Shown: in pieces, positions 24,402 through 35,676 of the stretch | Numbering within the stretch: the stretch's first letter is position 1 | Layout: every line of letters begins with the position of its first letter | Source: Acidobacteriota bacterium | Lineage (GTDB): Bacteria > Acidobacteriota > Vicinamibacteria > Vicinamibacterales > 2-12-FULL-66-21 | Reading direction: 5' to 3' | DNA: 64,000 nt | Assembly: GCA_016184105.1 (NCBI GenBank) | Contig: JACPDI010000022.1 | Coordinates: 143,521-207,520, forward strand | The notes under the pieces: model-generated | Seen by the model: the letters and a program-made list of their open reading frames with translations, nothing else | Told to the model about the DNA's origin: nothing | The model's database searches: none | Translations under genes and position numbers: made by a program

Positions 24402-25916
24402 GTGCAACGCGTCCTGGTGGCGAATCGGGGCGAGATCGCGCTGCGCGTGATCCGGGCATGCCGCGAGCGGGGCCTGGAATCGGTCGCCGTCTTCTCCGAG
24501 CTCGACGCCGGGGCGCCGCACACGCGCGCCGCGGATCGCGCCGTCGCGATCGGGCCGGCGCCGGCCGCCGAGAGCTACCTGCGGATCGACCGGATTCTCG
24601 ACGCGGCGCGCGCCTGCGCGGCGGACGCCGTCCATCCCGGGTACGGGTTTCTCTCCGAAAACACGGCGTTCGCGAGCGCCTGCGAGCGGGCGGGCCTCAC
24701 CTTCATCGGGCCGCCGGCATCGGCGATCGCCCTGATGGGTTCGAAGATAGCGGCGCGCGAGCTGATGCAGCGCGCCGGCATCCCCGTTGTCCCCGGGGAA
24801 ACACCCGCGCGCCAGGATGATCCCGGCATCGTCGCGGCGCTCCGGAAGGTGGGCTTCCCGGCGCTCGTGAAGGCGGCCGCGGGCGGGGGCGGCAAGGGCA
24901 TGAGGCGGATCGCCGGCGAACGCGAGGCGCCGGAACTGGTGGCCGCGGCCCGGCGCGAGGCGGCCGCGGCGTTTGGCGACGGCACGCTGTACGTCGAGCG
25001 TTTGATCGAGCGGGCGCGCCACGTCGAGATCCAGGTCTTTGCAGACGCTCACGGCCACGCGGTACACCTGTTCGAGCGCGAGTGTTCGGCGCAGCGCCGG
25101 CATCAGAAGATCCTCGAAGAAAGTCCTTCACCGGCCCTCACCGACCGCGTGCGCCAGGCGATGGGGGCCGCCGCCGTGGCGGCGGCGAAGGCGGCGCAGT
25201 ATCGGAACGCGGGGACCGTCGAATTCCTGGTCGAGGGCGAGGGAGACTCGGCGCGCTTCTACTTCCTCGAGATGAACACCCGGCTGCAGGTCGAGCATCC
25301 GGTGACCGAGGCGATCACGGGGCGTGACCTGGTGCAGGCCCAGCTCGCCGTCGCGGCCGGCGAACCGTTGCCGTGGGCGCAGGCAGACCTCGAACGCCGC
25401 GGGCATGCGATCGAGTGCCGCCTCTATGCGGAGGATCCGTCGCAGGAGTTCCTGCCGCAGGCCGGGCGGCTGCTGGTGTATCGCGAACCCAGCGGTCCTG
25501 GCATCCGCGTCGATTCCGGCGTTGTCGAGGGGAGCGAAGTGCCGGTGCAGTACGACCCGCTGCTCGCGAAGCTCATCGTACACGCCGAAACGCGGAACGC
25601 GGCGATCGCCCGTGCGATCGCCGCGCTCCACGAATTCCCCATCCTCGGCGTCCGCACCAACATCCCGTTTCTCCTCCGGCTGCTCGCCGACGACGAGTTC
25701 CGGAGTGGACGGCTGCACACGCGGTCGATCGACGAACGGTGGCGGGATCTGGCGCCTGCCCGAACGGACCCGCCTCCATTCGTACGGGCGGCGCTGGCCC
25801 GCGCGGCGGAAGTGGGACAGTCCCACTTATCGCGCGGGATAAGTGGGACTGTCCCCCTTCCTGAGCCGGTGAATGGCGCCCTCGATCCGTGGCAGAGAGT
25901 GCGAGGGTGGCGGTGA
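24402..25916 (+). CDS. liuA: methylcrotonoyl-CoA carboxylase biotin-carboxylase subunit, with in-frame repeat insertion
   Basis: 504 residues from GTG 24402. ATP-grasp biotin carboxylase: VLVANRGEIALRVIRACRE, HPGYGFLSENTAFA, KAAAGGGGKGMRRI, ERLIERARHVEIQVFADAHG, FYFLEMNTRLQVEHPVTE, ECRLYAEDP, FLPQAGRL. Unlike most homologues the biotin domain is on a separate gene (25913-26296) coupled by GTGA. Near residues 470-487 a family-A palindrome is translated in frame (EVGQSHLSRGISGTVPL) in the linker before the conserved end DPWQRVRGWR, so the protein carries about 18 extra residues. The catalytic core is untouched and the gene is probably functional. Confidence 0.93.
   Translation: MQRVLVANRGEIALRVIRACRERGLESVAVFSELDAGAPHTRAADRAVAIGPAPAAESYLRIDRILDAARACAADAVHPGYGFLSENTAFASACERAGLTFIGPPASAIALMGSKIAARELMQRAGIPVVPGETPARQDDPGIVAALRKVGFPALVKAAAGGGGKGMRRIAGEREAPELVAAARREAAAAFGDGTLYVERLIERARHVEIQVFADAHGHAVHLFERECSAQRRHQKILEESPSPALTDRVRQAMGAAAVAAAKAAQYRNAGTVEFLVEGEGDSARFYFLEMNTRLQVEHPVTEAITGRDLVQAQLAVAAGEPLPWAQADLERRGHAIECRLYAEDPSQEFLPQAGRLLVYREPSGPGIRVDSGVVEGSEVPVQYDPLLAKLIVHAETRNAAIARAIAALHEFPILGVRTNIPFLLRLLADDEFRSGRLHTRSIDERWRDLAPARTDPPPFVRAALARAAEVGQSHLSRGISGTVPLPEPVNGALDPWQRVRGWR
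25808..25861. repeat. REP-like palindrome, family A variant, inside liuA
   Basis: Arms of 23 bases (25808-25830 and 25839-25861) with one mismatch and an 8-base spacer. The core here is GGGACAGTCCCACTTAT, a variant of the GGGACAGTCACACTTTCC arm of the other family-A copies. Each arm also contains an internal smaller palindrome. It has length compatible with keeping the liuA frame open. Confidence 0.88.
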
Positions 25917-26296
25917 ACGTCACCGCAATCAGCCCGTCCGAGCTCATCGTCACGGATGAGGCCGGCCGGCAGCGCCGGATTTTTGTGGCAGCCACAAAAG
26001 ATCGGCAGTGGGCGTTCTGCGAAGGGGAGGTGTGGGAGATTGCAACCGCGGCGCCCGCGCCGCGGCGCCGGCGGTCGGCGGGCCATGAGATGCTGGCCGC
26101 GCCGATGCCGGCCACGGTCATCGGCGTGCCGGTTGCCGTCGGCGACCGTGTCTCCCACGGGCAGACCGTCGTGACGCTCGAGGCGATGAAGATGGAGCTG
26201 CCGCTCCGCGCCGCGCACGATGGGACCGTTACGGCTGTCAACTGCGGGCCGGGCGACCTCGTCCAGCCGGGCGTGACGCTGGTTGAAATCGAATGA
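25913..26296 (+). CDS. biotin carboxyl carrier protein of methylcrotonyl-CoA carboxylase
   Basis: 127 residues. GTG 25913 overlaps the liuA stop (GTGA); longer in-frame GTGs at 25889 and 25907 would overlap more. C-terminal biotinyl domain with EAMKMELP (Lys93 is the biotin site), preceded by LAAPMPATVIGVPVAVGD; the N-terminal part is a small linker domain. In most organisms this domain is fused to the biotin carboxylase; here the split is clean and translationally coupled. The HMG-CoA lyase start overlaps its stop. Confidence 0.9.
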   Translation: MNVTAISPSELIVTDEAGRQRRIFVAATKDRQWAFCEGEVWEIATAAPAPRRRRSAGHEMLAAPMPATVIGVPVAVGDRVSHGQTVVTLEAMKMELPLRAAHDGTVTAVNCGPGDLVQPGVTLVEIE

Positions 26297-27192
26297 AGAT
26301 CACCGTCGTCGAGGTCGGGCCGCGCGATGGCCTCCAGAACGAAGCGTCACCGGTCACGACGGCCGACAAGATCGCGTTCGTGGACCGGCTCTCCGCGGCG
26401 GGGCTCCCCGTCATCGAGGTCTCCGCGTTCGTCAGCCCGAAGTGGGTGCCGCAGATGGCGGATGCCGGCGCGGTGTTCGCCGGCATCCGCCGCCGCCCTG
26501 GCGTGCGCTACACCGCGCTCGCGCCCAACCTGCAGGGACTCGAGCGGGCAGCGGCGGCGCGCGCGGACGACATCGCGATCTTCGCCGCCTCATCGGAGAG
26601 CTTCAGCCAGCGGAACATCAACCAGACAATCGGCCAATCGCTCGAGACGTACGCGGCGGTGTCCTCGGCGGCGCGCGCGCGCGGCCTGCGGGTGCGCGCC
26701 TACCTCTCCACGGCCTTCGGGTGCCCGTTCGAAGGAGCGGTCGATCCGGCGCGCGTCGCCACGCTCGTCGCGCGCCTCCTGGCGCTCGGCGCCTACGAGG
26801 TCGCCGTCAGCGACACGATCGGCGTCGCGCACCCGGCGCAGATTCGATCGCTGCTCCCGCGCATCTTCTCCGACGCGCCGGGCGGGCGAGTCGCCCTCCA
26901 CCTGCACGACACCCGCGGCACGGCGCTCGCCAACGTACTGACCGCGATCGATCTCGGGGTCCGTACCTTCGACGCCTCTGCGGGCGGCCTCGGCGGTTGT
27001 CCCTACGCGCCCGGGGCGACGGGCAACCTCGCGACGGAAGACCTGATGTACATGCTCGACGGCCTGGGGGTCGAGACCGGCGTCGATCTCGACGCGCTGG
27101 TGAACGCGTCGCTCTTCATCGAAGAGAAGGTCGGCCACGCGCTGCCCTCGCGCGTGCTGCAGGCACGGAAGCGGTCAACCTACGGCGTCTAG
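26293..27192 (+). CDS. liuE: hydroxymethylglutaryl-CoA lyase
   Basis: 299 residues; ATGA overlap with the biotin-carrier gene. Cleaves HMG-CoA to acetyl-CoA and acetoacetate, the last step of leucine degradation. TIM-barrel DRE metallolyase: VEVGPRDGLQNE (catalytic R-D), EVSAFVSPKWVPQMADA, AYLSTAFGCPFEG, SDTIGVAHP, LHLHDTRGTALANVL, and the glycine-rich loop ASAGGLGGCPYAPGATGN with the active-site cysteine. Confidence 0.95.
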   Translation: MKITVVEVGPRDGLQNEASPVTTADKIAFVDRLSAAGLPVIEVSAFVSPKWVPQMADAGAVFAGIRRRPGVRYTALAPNLQGLERAAAARADDIAIFAASSESFSQRNINQTIGQSLETYAAVSSAARARGLRVRAYLSTAFGCPFEGAVDPARVATLVARLLALGAYEVAVSDTIGVAHPAQIRSLLPRIFSDAPGGRVALHLHDTRGTALANVLTAIDLGVRTFDASAGGLGGCPYAPGATGNLATEDLMYMLDGLGVETGVDLDALVNASLFIEEKVGHALPSRVLQARKRSTYGV

Positions 27193-27205
27193 CCGCCCCC
27201 TCCGT

Positions 27206-27232
27206 CAGCGCCGTTCCTGTGGCGCTGCTCTT
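27206..27232 (+). terminator. possible weak terminator of the liu operon
   Basis: CAGCGCC/GGCGCTG stem of 7 bp with 8-base loop, followed by CTCTTGCT. Positioned 14 bases after the HMG-CoA lyase stop; the T-run is poor, so it is only a candidate. Confidence 0.35.
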
Positions 27233-27265
27233 GCTACGCACGCCATGGGGAGGCACAAGGCCTGA

Positions 27266-29083
27266 ATGGCGCGCATGCCGCGGTTTGCGATCGTACTGAT
27301 GGGCATAGGGTTGCTCAGCGCGTGCTCGAGGGAGGCGCAACAGGACGCCACACGGATCGCGTCAGCCGAGTTACAGAAAGCGCTCTCGCAGCGCGCGCCG
27401 GCGTACGTCACCGCTCACCACGACGGCGCAACGATCTGGAAGACCCTGCGGAAGTTCTACGCCGATCGGCGATATCAGCCGGCATGGATAGAGGGGACGC
27501 GCCCGCGGAAGCAGCTCGATGCGCTCCTCGGCGCGATTGACGGAGCCACGCGCGATGGCCTGGACCCTGAACTCTACGATCTGGGCCCGCTCTCGCACGC
27601 CCGCTCGCAGGTGCGCACGCGCCTGCTGGGCCCTGACGGCTTCGATCCGGAGGCGATCGCTCCGACCGATCTGCGCCTGACCGCCGCGTGGCTCGCCTAT
27701 GCGAGCGACCTCGCCAACGGCGTCACCGTGCGACCGCATGCCGACCCGATGTGGCGGATCAAGCCGCGACCCATTGACCTGCTGCCCTCGCTGAGAGCAG
27801 CGGTTGACCACGGCACCGTTGACGAATCGCTGCGAGCGCTCGCTCCGAGTCACGACGAGTACCGGCGCCTGGCCGAGGCCCGCGAACGCTACCTGGCGAT
27901 CGCGCAGGCCGGTGGCTGGCCAACGCTGCCGGCTTCGCTGGCGCTGAAGCCGGAACAGCGCAGCCCGCACCTGGCCGCCCTCGCCAGGCGGCTGGCGGTC
28001 ACCGGCGACCTGCCGGAACGCTGCGCCGAACGTCCACCACAGTCCTACGATGCGGCGTTGCAGGATGGAGTCCGGCAGTTCCGCGCGCGTCATGGGCTGG
28101 CGCAGGAACCGGTCCTCACGCGCGAGACGGTGGCGGCGATGAACGTGCCGGTCGCGATGCGCATCCGGCAGATCGAGTTGAACATGGAGCGATGGCGCTG
28201 GTTTCCGCGGGACCTCGGCGAACGGCACATCCGCGTGAACGTCCCCGAGTATCACCTCGAGGTGTGGGAGCAGGGGCGCGTCATCCTGCCGATGAAGGTG
28301 GTTGTCGGCGCGAGCGACAAGCCGACTCCGATCTTCAGCGACACGATGACGACGATCGTCTTTGCGCCGTTCTGGAACGTGCCGTCGAGCATCGCCGCGG
28401 AGGAAACGCTGCCGGCGGTTCTGAGCGATCCCGGCTATCTCGAGCGCAACAACCTCGAGGTCGTCTCCACGTCGGGAGAGGTCGTCGATCCGTCGACGAT
28501 TGACTGGTACGGGCACGCGTCAACCGACGAGGAGGGGAACGGCTTTCCTTATCGGTTCCGGCAGCGGCCTGGAACGGCGAATTCGCTCGGCCTGGTGAAG
28601 TTTCTCTTTCCGAATGATTTCGACGTGTACCTGCACGACACGCCGGCCGTCTCGCTGTTCTCGAAGAGCAACCGCGCGCTCAGCCATGGGTGCGTTCGCG
28701 TTGAAAACCCGGTGCGGCTCGCGGAGTACCTGCTCGGGAGCGATGCGCGATGGGGCGGCGGGAACATCCGGCAGGCGATGAACAGCGGCGAGGAACAACA
28801 CGTGCGGCTGCCGCGGCCGGTTCCCGTGCACCTGATGTACTGGACGGCGCGCGCCGATGAAGGAGGCGCGGCGTACTTCTTCCGCGATGTCTACGGCCAC
28901 GATGCGCGGCAGTGGGCCGACTACCAGGCGCGCATCAGTCGTGTCAAGAAACAGAAGGAGCGGCTGCGCGGGTCGGCCGCCGCTGACGCTTCGTCGAACG
29001 CTTCCGGCGCACCGGGGGCACGGCGTCGAGGTGGCGGCTCAGCTCGCTCACGAGCTGCTCGGGCAGACACGGCTTCGCGATGA
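27266..29083 (+). CDS. L,D-transpeptidase lipoprotein (YcbB/LdtD type)
   Basis: 605 residues. Lipoprotein signal with lipobox LLSAC (Cys20). N-terminal scaffold domain (TLRKFYADRRYQPAWIEG, ATRDGLDPELYDL), peptidoglycan-binding helix region (YDAALQDGVRQFRARHGLAQ), YkuD catalytic domain with NVPEYHLEVWEQGRVILPMK and the active-site motif SHGCVRVENP (Cys476). Forms 3-3 cross-links in peptidoglycan. The basic, low-complexity C-terminal tail (after residue about 560) overlaps the convergent receiver gene by 140 bases, which is unusual; one of the two tails may not be under selection. Confidence 0.9.
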   Translation: MARMPRFAIVLMGIGLLSACSREAQQDATRIASAELQKALSQRAPAYVTAHHDGATIWKTLRKFYADRRYQPAWIEGTRPRKQLDALLGAIDGATRDGLDPELYDLGPLSHARSQVRTRLLGPDGFDPEAIAPTDLRLTAAWLAYASDLANGVTVRPHADPMWRIKPRPIDLLPSLRAAVDHGTVDESLRALAPSHDEYRRLAEARERYLAIAQAGGWPTLPASLALKPEQRSPHLAALARRLAVTGDLPERCAERPPQSYDAALQDGVRQFRARHGLAQEPVLTRETVAAMNVPVAMRIRQIELNMERWRWFPRDLGERHIRVNVPEYHLEVWEQGRVILPMKVVVGASDKPTPIFSDTMTTIVFAPFWNVPSSIAAEETLPAVLSDPGYLERNNLEVVSTSGEVVDPSTIDWYGHASTDEEGNGFPYRFRQRPGTANSLGLVKFLFPNDFDVYLHDTPAVSLFSKSNRALSHGCVRVENPVRLAEYLLGSDARWGGGNIRQAMNSGEEQHVRLPRPVPVHLMYWTARADEGGAAYFFRDVYGHDARQWADYQARISRVKKQKERLRGSAAADASSNASGAPGARRRGGGSARSRAARADTASR

Positions 29084-29387
29084 ACCCATCGCAGCCGGCC
29101 TCGGCGGCGCGGTGCTGCTCGGCGGCCATCGCGTGTGCGCTCAGCGCGACGACGGTCAGGTGCGCCGTTTCGTCATCCGTCTTGAGGCGTCGTGTCGCCT
29201 CCCAGCCGTCGAGGACCGGCAGCGACAGATCCATGAGAACAATGTCGGGGTCCAGCTCGCGCGCCTTGACGAGCGCCTCCTCGCCGTTTTCCGCCGTCTC
29301 CACGGCGAAGCCCGCAAACAGCAGGTACTCCCGGTACATCTCCCGCGCGTCCGCGTAATCCTCGACGAGGAGGACGACGGGTTTCAG
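28944..29387 (-). CDS. stand-alone receiver-domain response regulator
   Basis: Single REC domain: KPVVLLVEDYADAREMYREY, PDIVLMDLSLPVLDGWEATR with the phospho-acceptor Asp, LTVVALSAHAM and FIAKPC with the conserved Lys. After the domain comes a basic tail (VRRKRSTKRQRRPTRAAA). The start is uncertain: no ATG or GTG is in frame near the domain. A CTG at 29387 overlapping the previous gene's TGA is the best-placed candidate, implying translational coupling; an in-frame GTG farther upstream would add a spurious N-terminus. Its 3' end overlaps the L,D-transpeptidase gene. Confidence 0.78.
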   Translation of the reverse strand: MKPVVLLVEDYADAREMYREYLLFAGFAVETAENGEEALVKARELDPDIVLMDLSLPVLDGWEATRRLKTDDETAHLTVVALSAHAMAAEQHRAAEAGCDGFIAKPCLPEQLVSELSRHLDAVPPVRRKRSTKRQRRPTRAAAPSVS

Positions 29388-29788
29388 GCGCGCCTGGCGG
29401 CCGCCAGGAGGCGGTTCATCTCGGCAATCACGATGTCTGGTGGACACGGCTTCACATACACTGCGTCGCAGCCCGCGCGCGTTGCGCGACCCGGCTCCGC
29501 GGCAAAGGACGCATACCCGGTGATCCCGACAATGGGAATGTGCTCGGTGCGTGGATCTTCTCGGAGCCGTTTGCACAACTGCAGGCCGTCGATACCCGGT
29601 ATCGCCAGGTCCGTCACGATGATGTCCGGCTGAAGCTCAATCGCTTTGGCGAGTGCCTGGAGTCCGTTGTGCGCCTGCTCGACGCGGAAGCCGAATGACT
29701 GGAAGCCGGCCGCAAACATCTCACGGCCGTCCCGATCGTCCTCGACGAGCAACACGAGCGCCCCACGGTCGTGCGGCACGGCGTTCAT
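29384..29788 (-). CDS. stand-alone receiver-domain response regulator
   Basis: 134 residues; ATG 29788 with AGGAG upstream. Complete REC domain: LVLLVEDDRDGREMF, PDIIVTDLAIPGIDGLQLCK with Asp60 as phospho-acceptor, PIVGITGYASF, and VYVKPC with the conserved Lys. No output domain, CheY-like. Directly upstream of, and overlapping, the second receiver gene; no histidine kinase nearby. Confidence 0.88.
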   Translation of the reverse strand: MNAVPHDRGALVLLVEDDRDGREMFAAGFQSFGFRVEQAHNGLQALAKAIELQPDIIVTDLAIPGIDGLQLCKRLREDPRTEHIPIVGITGYASFAAEPGRATRAGCDAVYVKPCPPDIVIAEMNRLLAAARRA

Positions 29789-30093
29789 GAAGCCAGCTCC
29801 TGTGCCGCAGTATATACGGAGCGATCAGGCGCCGGTCCACCTGCAATGCGGTCAACGGGTCGATTTTGATCGCCGCGCGCGCCGAGACCATAACCAAGCT
29901 CGACAGTCATCGCGCCGCGATCGCGAAGATCGCGAGTGTCTCGGTCACGAGCCGGCGCACAATGACGGACGGATCGCGGCCGGGCTGGCGCTCCCATGCA
30001 GATGGTTGCGGCTCGACGGAGGCCTGCAGCGGATCGCGAACGCTCATCGCCAGCGGGTGGCGATACGGATGTCCTGTTGAATGGGGGGACTTC
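29789..30093. other. 305-base gap without a recognisable gene
   Basis: Upstream region shared by the divergent receiver and VOC genes. An open minus-strand frame at 29907-30167 contains VIVRRLVTETLAIFAIAAR, but composition and absence of a start make it doubtful. TATATAC near 29813 may be a -10 element for the receiver genes. Confidence 0.3.
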
Positions 30094-30477
30094 ATGACCG
30101 CAACGATCGGGGGGCTGTCACGCCTCCAGCAGATCTCGATGCGCGCGGTGGACGTACCGCGCGCCACCGCATTTTACCGCGACGTGCTTGGGCTGAAATT
30201 CCTGTTCGACGCCCCACCGGGCCTGGCGTTCTTCGACTGCGGAGGTGTGCGCCTGATGCTCGCGAGCGGCGAAGGCGAGATCGACCACCCCGGATCCGTC
30301 CTCTATTTCGCCGTGGACGACATCCACGCGATGCGGACGGCGCTCGGCGCCAGGGGTGTGAACTTCGTCCGGGAGCCTCACCTGATCGCGAAACTCCCGG
30401 ACCGTGAAGTGTGGATGGCGTTCTTCCAGGACAGCGAGGGGAATACGCTCGCGCTGATGCAGGAAACACCCGTATAG
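30094..30477 (+). CDS. VOC/glyoxalase-superfamily protein
   Basis: 127 residues; ATG 30094 with GGGGGG six bases upstream. One vicinal-oxygen-chelate module: QISMRAVDVPRATAFYRDVLG, LKFLFDAPPGLAFFDCGGVR, VLYFAVDDIHAMRTALGARG, EVWMAFFQDSEGNTLALMQE. Metal-dependent or metal-lost member; substrate not inferable. Monocistronic, convergent with the malic enzyme gene. Confidence 0.87.
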   Translation: MTATIGGLSRLQQISMRAVDVPRATAFYRDVLGLKFLFDAPPGLAFFDCGGVRLMLASGEGEIDHPGSVLYFAVDDIHAMRTALGARGVNFVREPHLIAKLPDREVWMAFFQDSEGNTLALMQETPV

Positions 30478-30492
30478 GCTCAGGGCAGCAGT

Positions 30493-30552
30493 CACAAGGC
30501 ACAAGGTCTGACCCTCGTGCCTGCTGCCTCGTGCCTCGTGCCTTGTCCTGTG
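30493..30552. repeat. short tandem GTGCCTCGT repeats forming a hairpin
   Basis: In the gap between convergent VOC and malic-enzyme genes, ACAAGGCAC (30494-30502) pairs with GTGCCTTGT (30538-30546), and between them the unit CTCGTGCCT or CCTCGTG recurs about four times with small changes. Could serve as a two-way terminator or be a degraded simple repeat. Confidence 0.55.
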
Positions 30553-30554
30553 AG

Positions 30555-32843
<2,289 letters not shown>

Positions 32844-32863
32844 GACAGGGAACTCCTCCCGAG

Positions 32864-32878
32864 GTGCTTCGCAAGCAC
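32864..32878. promoter_or_regulatory. small palindrome in malic-enzyme leader
   Basis: GTGCTTCGCAAGCAC, a 6-bp inverted repeat with CGC spacer, 21 bases upstream of the maeB start and just before its ribosome site. Could be an operator or a leader hairpin. Confidence 0.35.
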
Positions 32879-32996
32879 GATACCAGTGACAATCCCAGAA
32901 GACCGGTGGATTTACTGCGTCTTTTCGGCCGTTCGGCGGCGTTCCGCCACCGGCCGGCCGGCGGGAGCTGGAGGCGCCGGAATTCCGGCAGGCAGA

Positions 32997-33058
32997 ATAA
33001 GGGGGACAGTCACACTTTCCGAAGCCGCGGCTTCGGAAAGTGTGACTGTCCCCCTTAT
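32997..33058. repeat. REP-like palindrome, family A copy 3, perfect with no loop
   Basis: 62-base perfect palindrome: two 31-base arms meet with no spacer (centre GAAGCCG/CGGCTTC). Core GGGACAGTCACACTTTCC. Its right edge contains the TAA stop (33055-33057) of the ADOP permease gene. Longest and most perfect copy in the window. Confidence 0.95.
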
Positions 33059-35502
33059 AGAGCCACTGAGGGGCTCACCCTCGCGGCGCGCCACGCCGGC
33101 AACAGGCAGGCGGCGAGCGCCACCGCGCCAAGAATCAGTGCGACCAGCCCGTACACGGCCGGGTCGGTCGCCGTGATGCCGTACAGCTGCGCCTCGAGCG
33201 CGCGCCGCAACGCCAGCGCGCCGCTCATCCCCGCGGCAAAGCCGACGCCGACGACGACGAGCCCTTCGCGGACGATGAGCGCGAGGATGTCGCGCGTGGT
33301 GCCGCCGAGCGCGAGACGGATGCCGATCTCCTTCGTGCGCTGGGTCACCAGGTAACTCAACACGCCGTAGATGCCGATCGACGAGAGCAGCAGCGCCACG
33401 CCGGCGAACCCGAGCACGAGCACCACGGGGGTGCGGCGATCGGTCAGCGAGCGAGACATCCGCTCCTCCATCGAGTACGTCGAGTACACCGGCATGTCGG
33501 GATCGAGCGCCGCGACACGGGCGCGCAGCGCGGGCAGGAGCGATTCAGGACTGCCTGTGGTGCGGAGGGCGAACGTGACGTTTTCGGTTCCGGCCTGCGC
33601 GAACGGGAAGTAGTAGGCGCCGAACCGCCTGTCGCCGCCCACGAGCGCCTGGAGCTTGACGTTCTCGACGACACCGACCACCGTCAGCCAGATCGCGTTC
33701 GGTCCCGGAGCCACCAGGTCCTCCGCCGACCTCGGCAGATACAGGCGCTTGCCAACCGGATCGCGTCCCTTCCAGAAGCGCCGGGCCAAATCCTCGTCCA
33801 CGATCGCCACGCGCGTCGACGTCAAGGTGTCGCGCGCGTCGAACAGCCGCCCCCTGACCAGCGCGATGCGCATCGCCTCGAAGTAGCCCGGTGAGACGAG
33901 GATCCGGTTTGGCGCGATGATCGACTCGCCGGGCGCCATGGCGTAGCCCTCGGCCAGGATCGCGCTGTCGGAGTAGCTGCCGCCGAAGGGAATGCTCGAT
34001 GTGACGCCGGCGGCCTGCACGCCGGGCAGCCGCCGGACGTCATGCAGCGCGCGGTCGACAAAGGCGACGCGAGCCGCCTCGTTCCCGTAGCGCGAGGCCG
34101 GCATCGCCACCGACGCCGTCAGCACACCGCGGGGGTCGAAGCCCGGTTCGACCTCCAGCACGCGCTGGAAGCTCGCCAGCAGCAGGCCCGCGCCGACCAG
34201 CAGCAGGAAGGCGAGTGCGACCTCGGCGGCCACCAGCGAGTGCCGGATCGCGCGCGTCGCGCGCGTGGCCGTTCCCGACCTTCCTTCCTGGCGCAGCACC
34301 TCGTTGACGTTCGCGCCGAGAACGTGCGCGAGCGGGATGCCACCGGTGGCGAGGCCGACCAGCAGGACGAGACCGGCGGTGAACGCGACGGCCGTCGCGT
34401 CGATCGCCACTTCCCCGCCTCGCGGCAGGCCTTCGAGGCCGAGCGCCCTGAAGCCGCCGACCGCCCAGACTCCGAGGAACCAGCCGACCACTCCGGCGGC
34501 GCACGTCAGTACGATGCTCTCCGTCAGGAGCTGCCGCGCCATGCGCCAGCGGCCGGCGCCGAGCGCCATGCGCGTGGCCAGCTCCCGCAGGCGCACGGTC
34601 GATCGGACGAGCGAGAGATTGGCGACGTTCACGCAGCCGATCACCAGCACGAACGCGACCGCTCCCCAGAGCAGGTAGAGGACGCTCCGCACGTCACGCA
34701 CCAGGTACTGTCGGAAACCCGTGGCGATGGTGCGGAACCCGGCATTGACGAGGACGTCGCGAAGCTCGGGGAATTTCTGAAGATTCGCGGCGTTCAGCGC
34801 ATCGACCTGCGCCTGGGCCTGCTCGACGGTCGCGCCCGGCTTGAGGCGCCCCAGATACGTCCAGTTGTTGCTGTGCCGCGAGTCATCCGAGCGCTCCTGG
34901 GGTGTGAACCACTTGGGGATCCAGAGCTTCACCTCGTGATCGATGAAGCGAAACGACTCGGGCATCACGCCCACGATCGTGTACGGCTCGCCGTCGATGC
35001 GGAGATCGCGTCCGACGACGGCCGGGTCGCGCGCGAACTGATCGCGCCAGACTGCCGCACTGAGCACGACCTTGCGGTCGTGCCCCTGCTGCGCGTCCGC
35101 GTGGACGAGCGGCCGCCCCAGGTGCGGGTTCACGCCCACCAGCGCGAAGAACGACGGGGTCACGATCATCCCGCGCATGCGCTGCGGATTCCCGCGCTCG
35201 CCCACGTCGAACCCCATGACGCGATACATCGCCTGCTGGTCGAACGCGGTGATGGCCGCGAGGCGATCGAAATAGTCGGGGACCGCGGTGGACCCCTCCG
35301 GCGCCCCCGCTTTCGGGTAGCTGTTGTGCATCAGCACGAGTCGATCCGATTCGGGCACCGGCAGCGGATTGAGCAGGACGGCGTTGACCACGCTGAAGAT
35401 CGCGATGTTCGCGGCGAGACAGACGCCCAGCGTGAGCACCGTGGTCAGGGCGAACGATCGTTCGCGCAAGAGGAGACGAAGGGCAAACCGGATGTCCTGC
35501 AT
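33055..35502 (-). CDS. MacB-like ABC permease of the ADOP family
   Basis: 815 residues from ATG 35502 ([20 protein letters not shown]), the family's usual start. Two tandem FtsX/MacB_PCD units: a helix, a large periplasmic domain, then three helices, twice ([80 protein letters not shown], second unit with [20 protein letters not shown] and [17 protein letters not shown]). No ATPase gene adjoins, as typical for these 'acidobacterial duplicated orphan permeases'. Substrate unknown, probably export or mechanotransmission. Its stop codon lies in a family-A palindrome. Confidence 0.9.
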   Translation of the reverse strand: MQDIRFALRLLLRERSFALTTVLTLGVCLAANIAIFSVVNAVLLNPLPVPESDRLVLMHNSYPKAGAPEGSTAVPDYFDRLAAITAFDQQAMYRVMGFDVGERGNPQRMRGMIVTPSFFALVGVNPHLGRPLVHADAQQGHDRKVVLSAAVWRDQFARDPAVVGRDLRIDGEPYTIVGVMPESFRFIDHEVKLWIPKWFTPQERSDDSRHSNNWTYLGRLKPGATVEQAQAQVDALNAANLQKFPELRDVLVNAGFRTIATGFRQYLVRDVRSVLYLLWGAVAFVLVIGCVNVANLSLVRSTVRLRELATRMALGAGRWRMARQLLTESIVLTCAAGVVGWFLGVWAVGGFRALGLEGLPRGGEVAIDATAVAFTAGLVLLVGLATGGIPLAHVLGANVNEVLRQEGRSGTATRATRAIRHSLVAAEVALAFLLLVGAGLLLASFQRVLEVEPGFDPRGVLTASVAMPASRYGNEAARVAFVDRALHDVRRLPGVQAAGVTSSIPFGGSYSDSAILAEGYAMAPGESIIAPNRILVSPGYFEAMRIALVRGRLFDARDTLTSTRVAIVDEDLARRFWKGRDPVGKRLYLPRSAEDLVAPGPNAIWLTVVGVVENVKLQALVGGDRRFGAYYFPFAQAGTENVTFALRTTGSPESLLPALRARVAALDPDMPVYSTYSMEERMSRSLTDRRTPVVLVLGFAGVALLLSSIGIYGVLSYLVTQRTKEIGIRLALGGTTRDILALIVREGLVVVGVGFAAGMSGALALRRALEAQLYGITATDPAVYGLVALILGAVALAACLLPAWRAARVSPSVAL

Positions 35503-35676
35503 GACACTAAGGGACGCATGCCCGGGCGAAAAAGTTCGCGCGGCCCTGTTCAGGTTCGCTTCGCCTTTTTGTAATCGCTGTGCAGAATCGCGTCGGCCGG
35601 TGACCACACGGCCGGCGAAATGGCGCATCTACGCCGCAAACCGGTTGGCAGACCTCTTGCTCCAAACAGCTCGGCC

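Noticed and set aside
29907..30093. Possible small gene or remnant on the minus strand in the receiver/VOC gap
   Set aside because: One hydrophobic stretch only, no start, no similarity I recognise.
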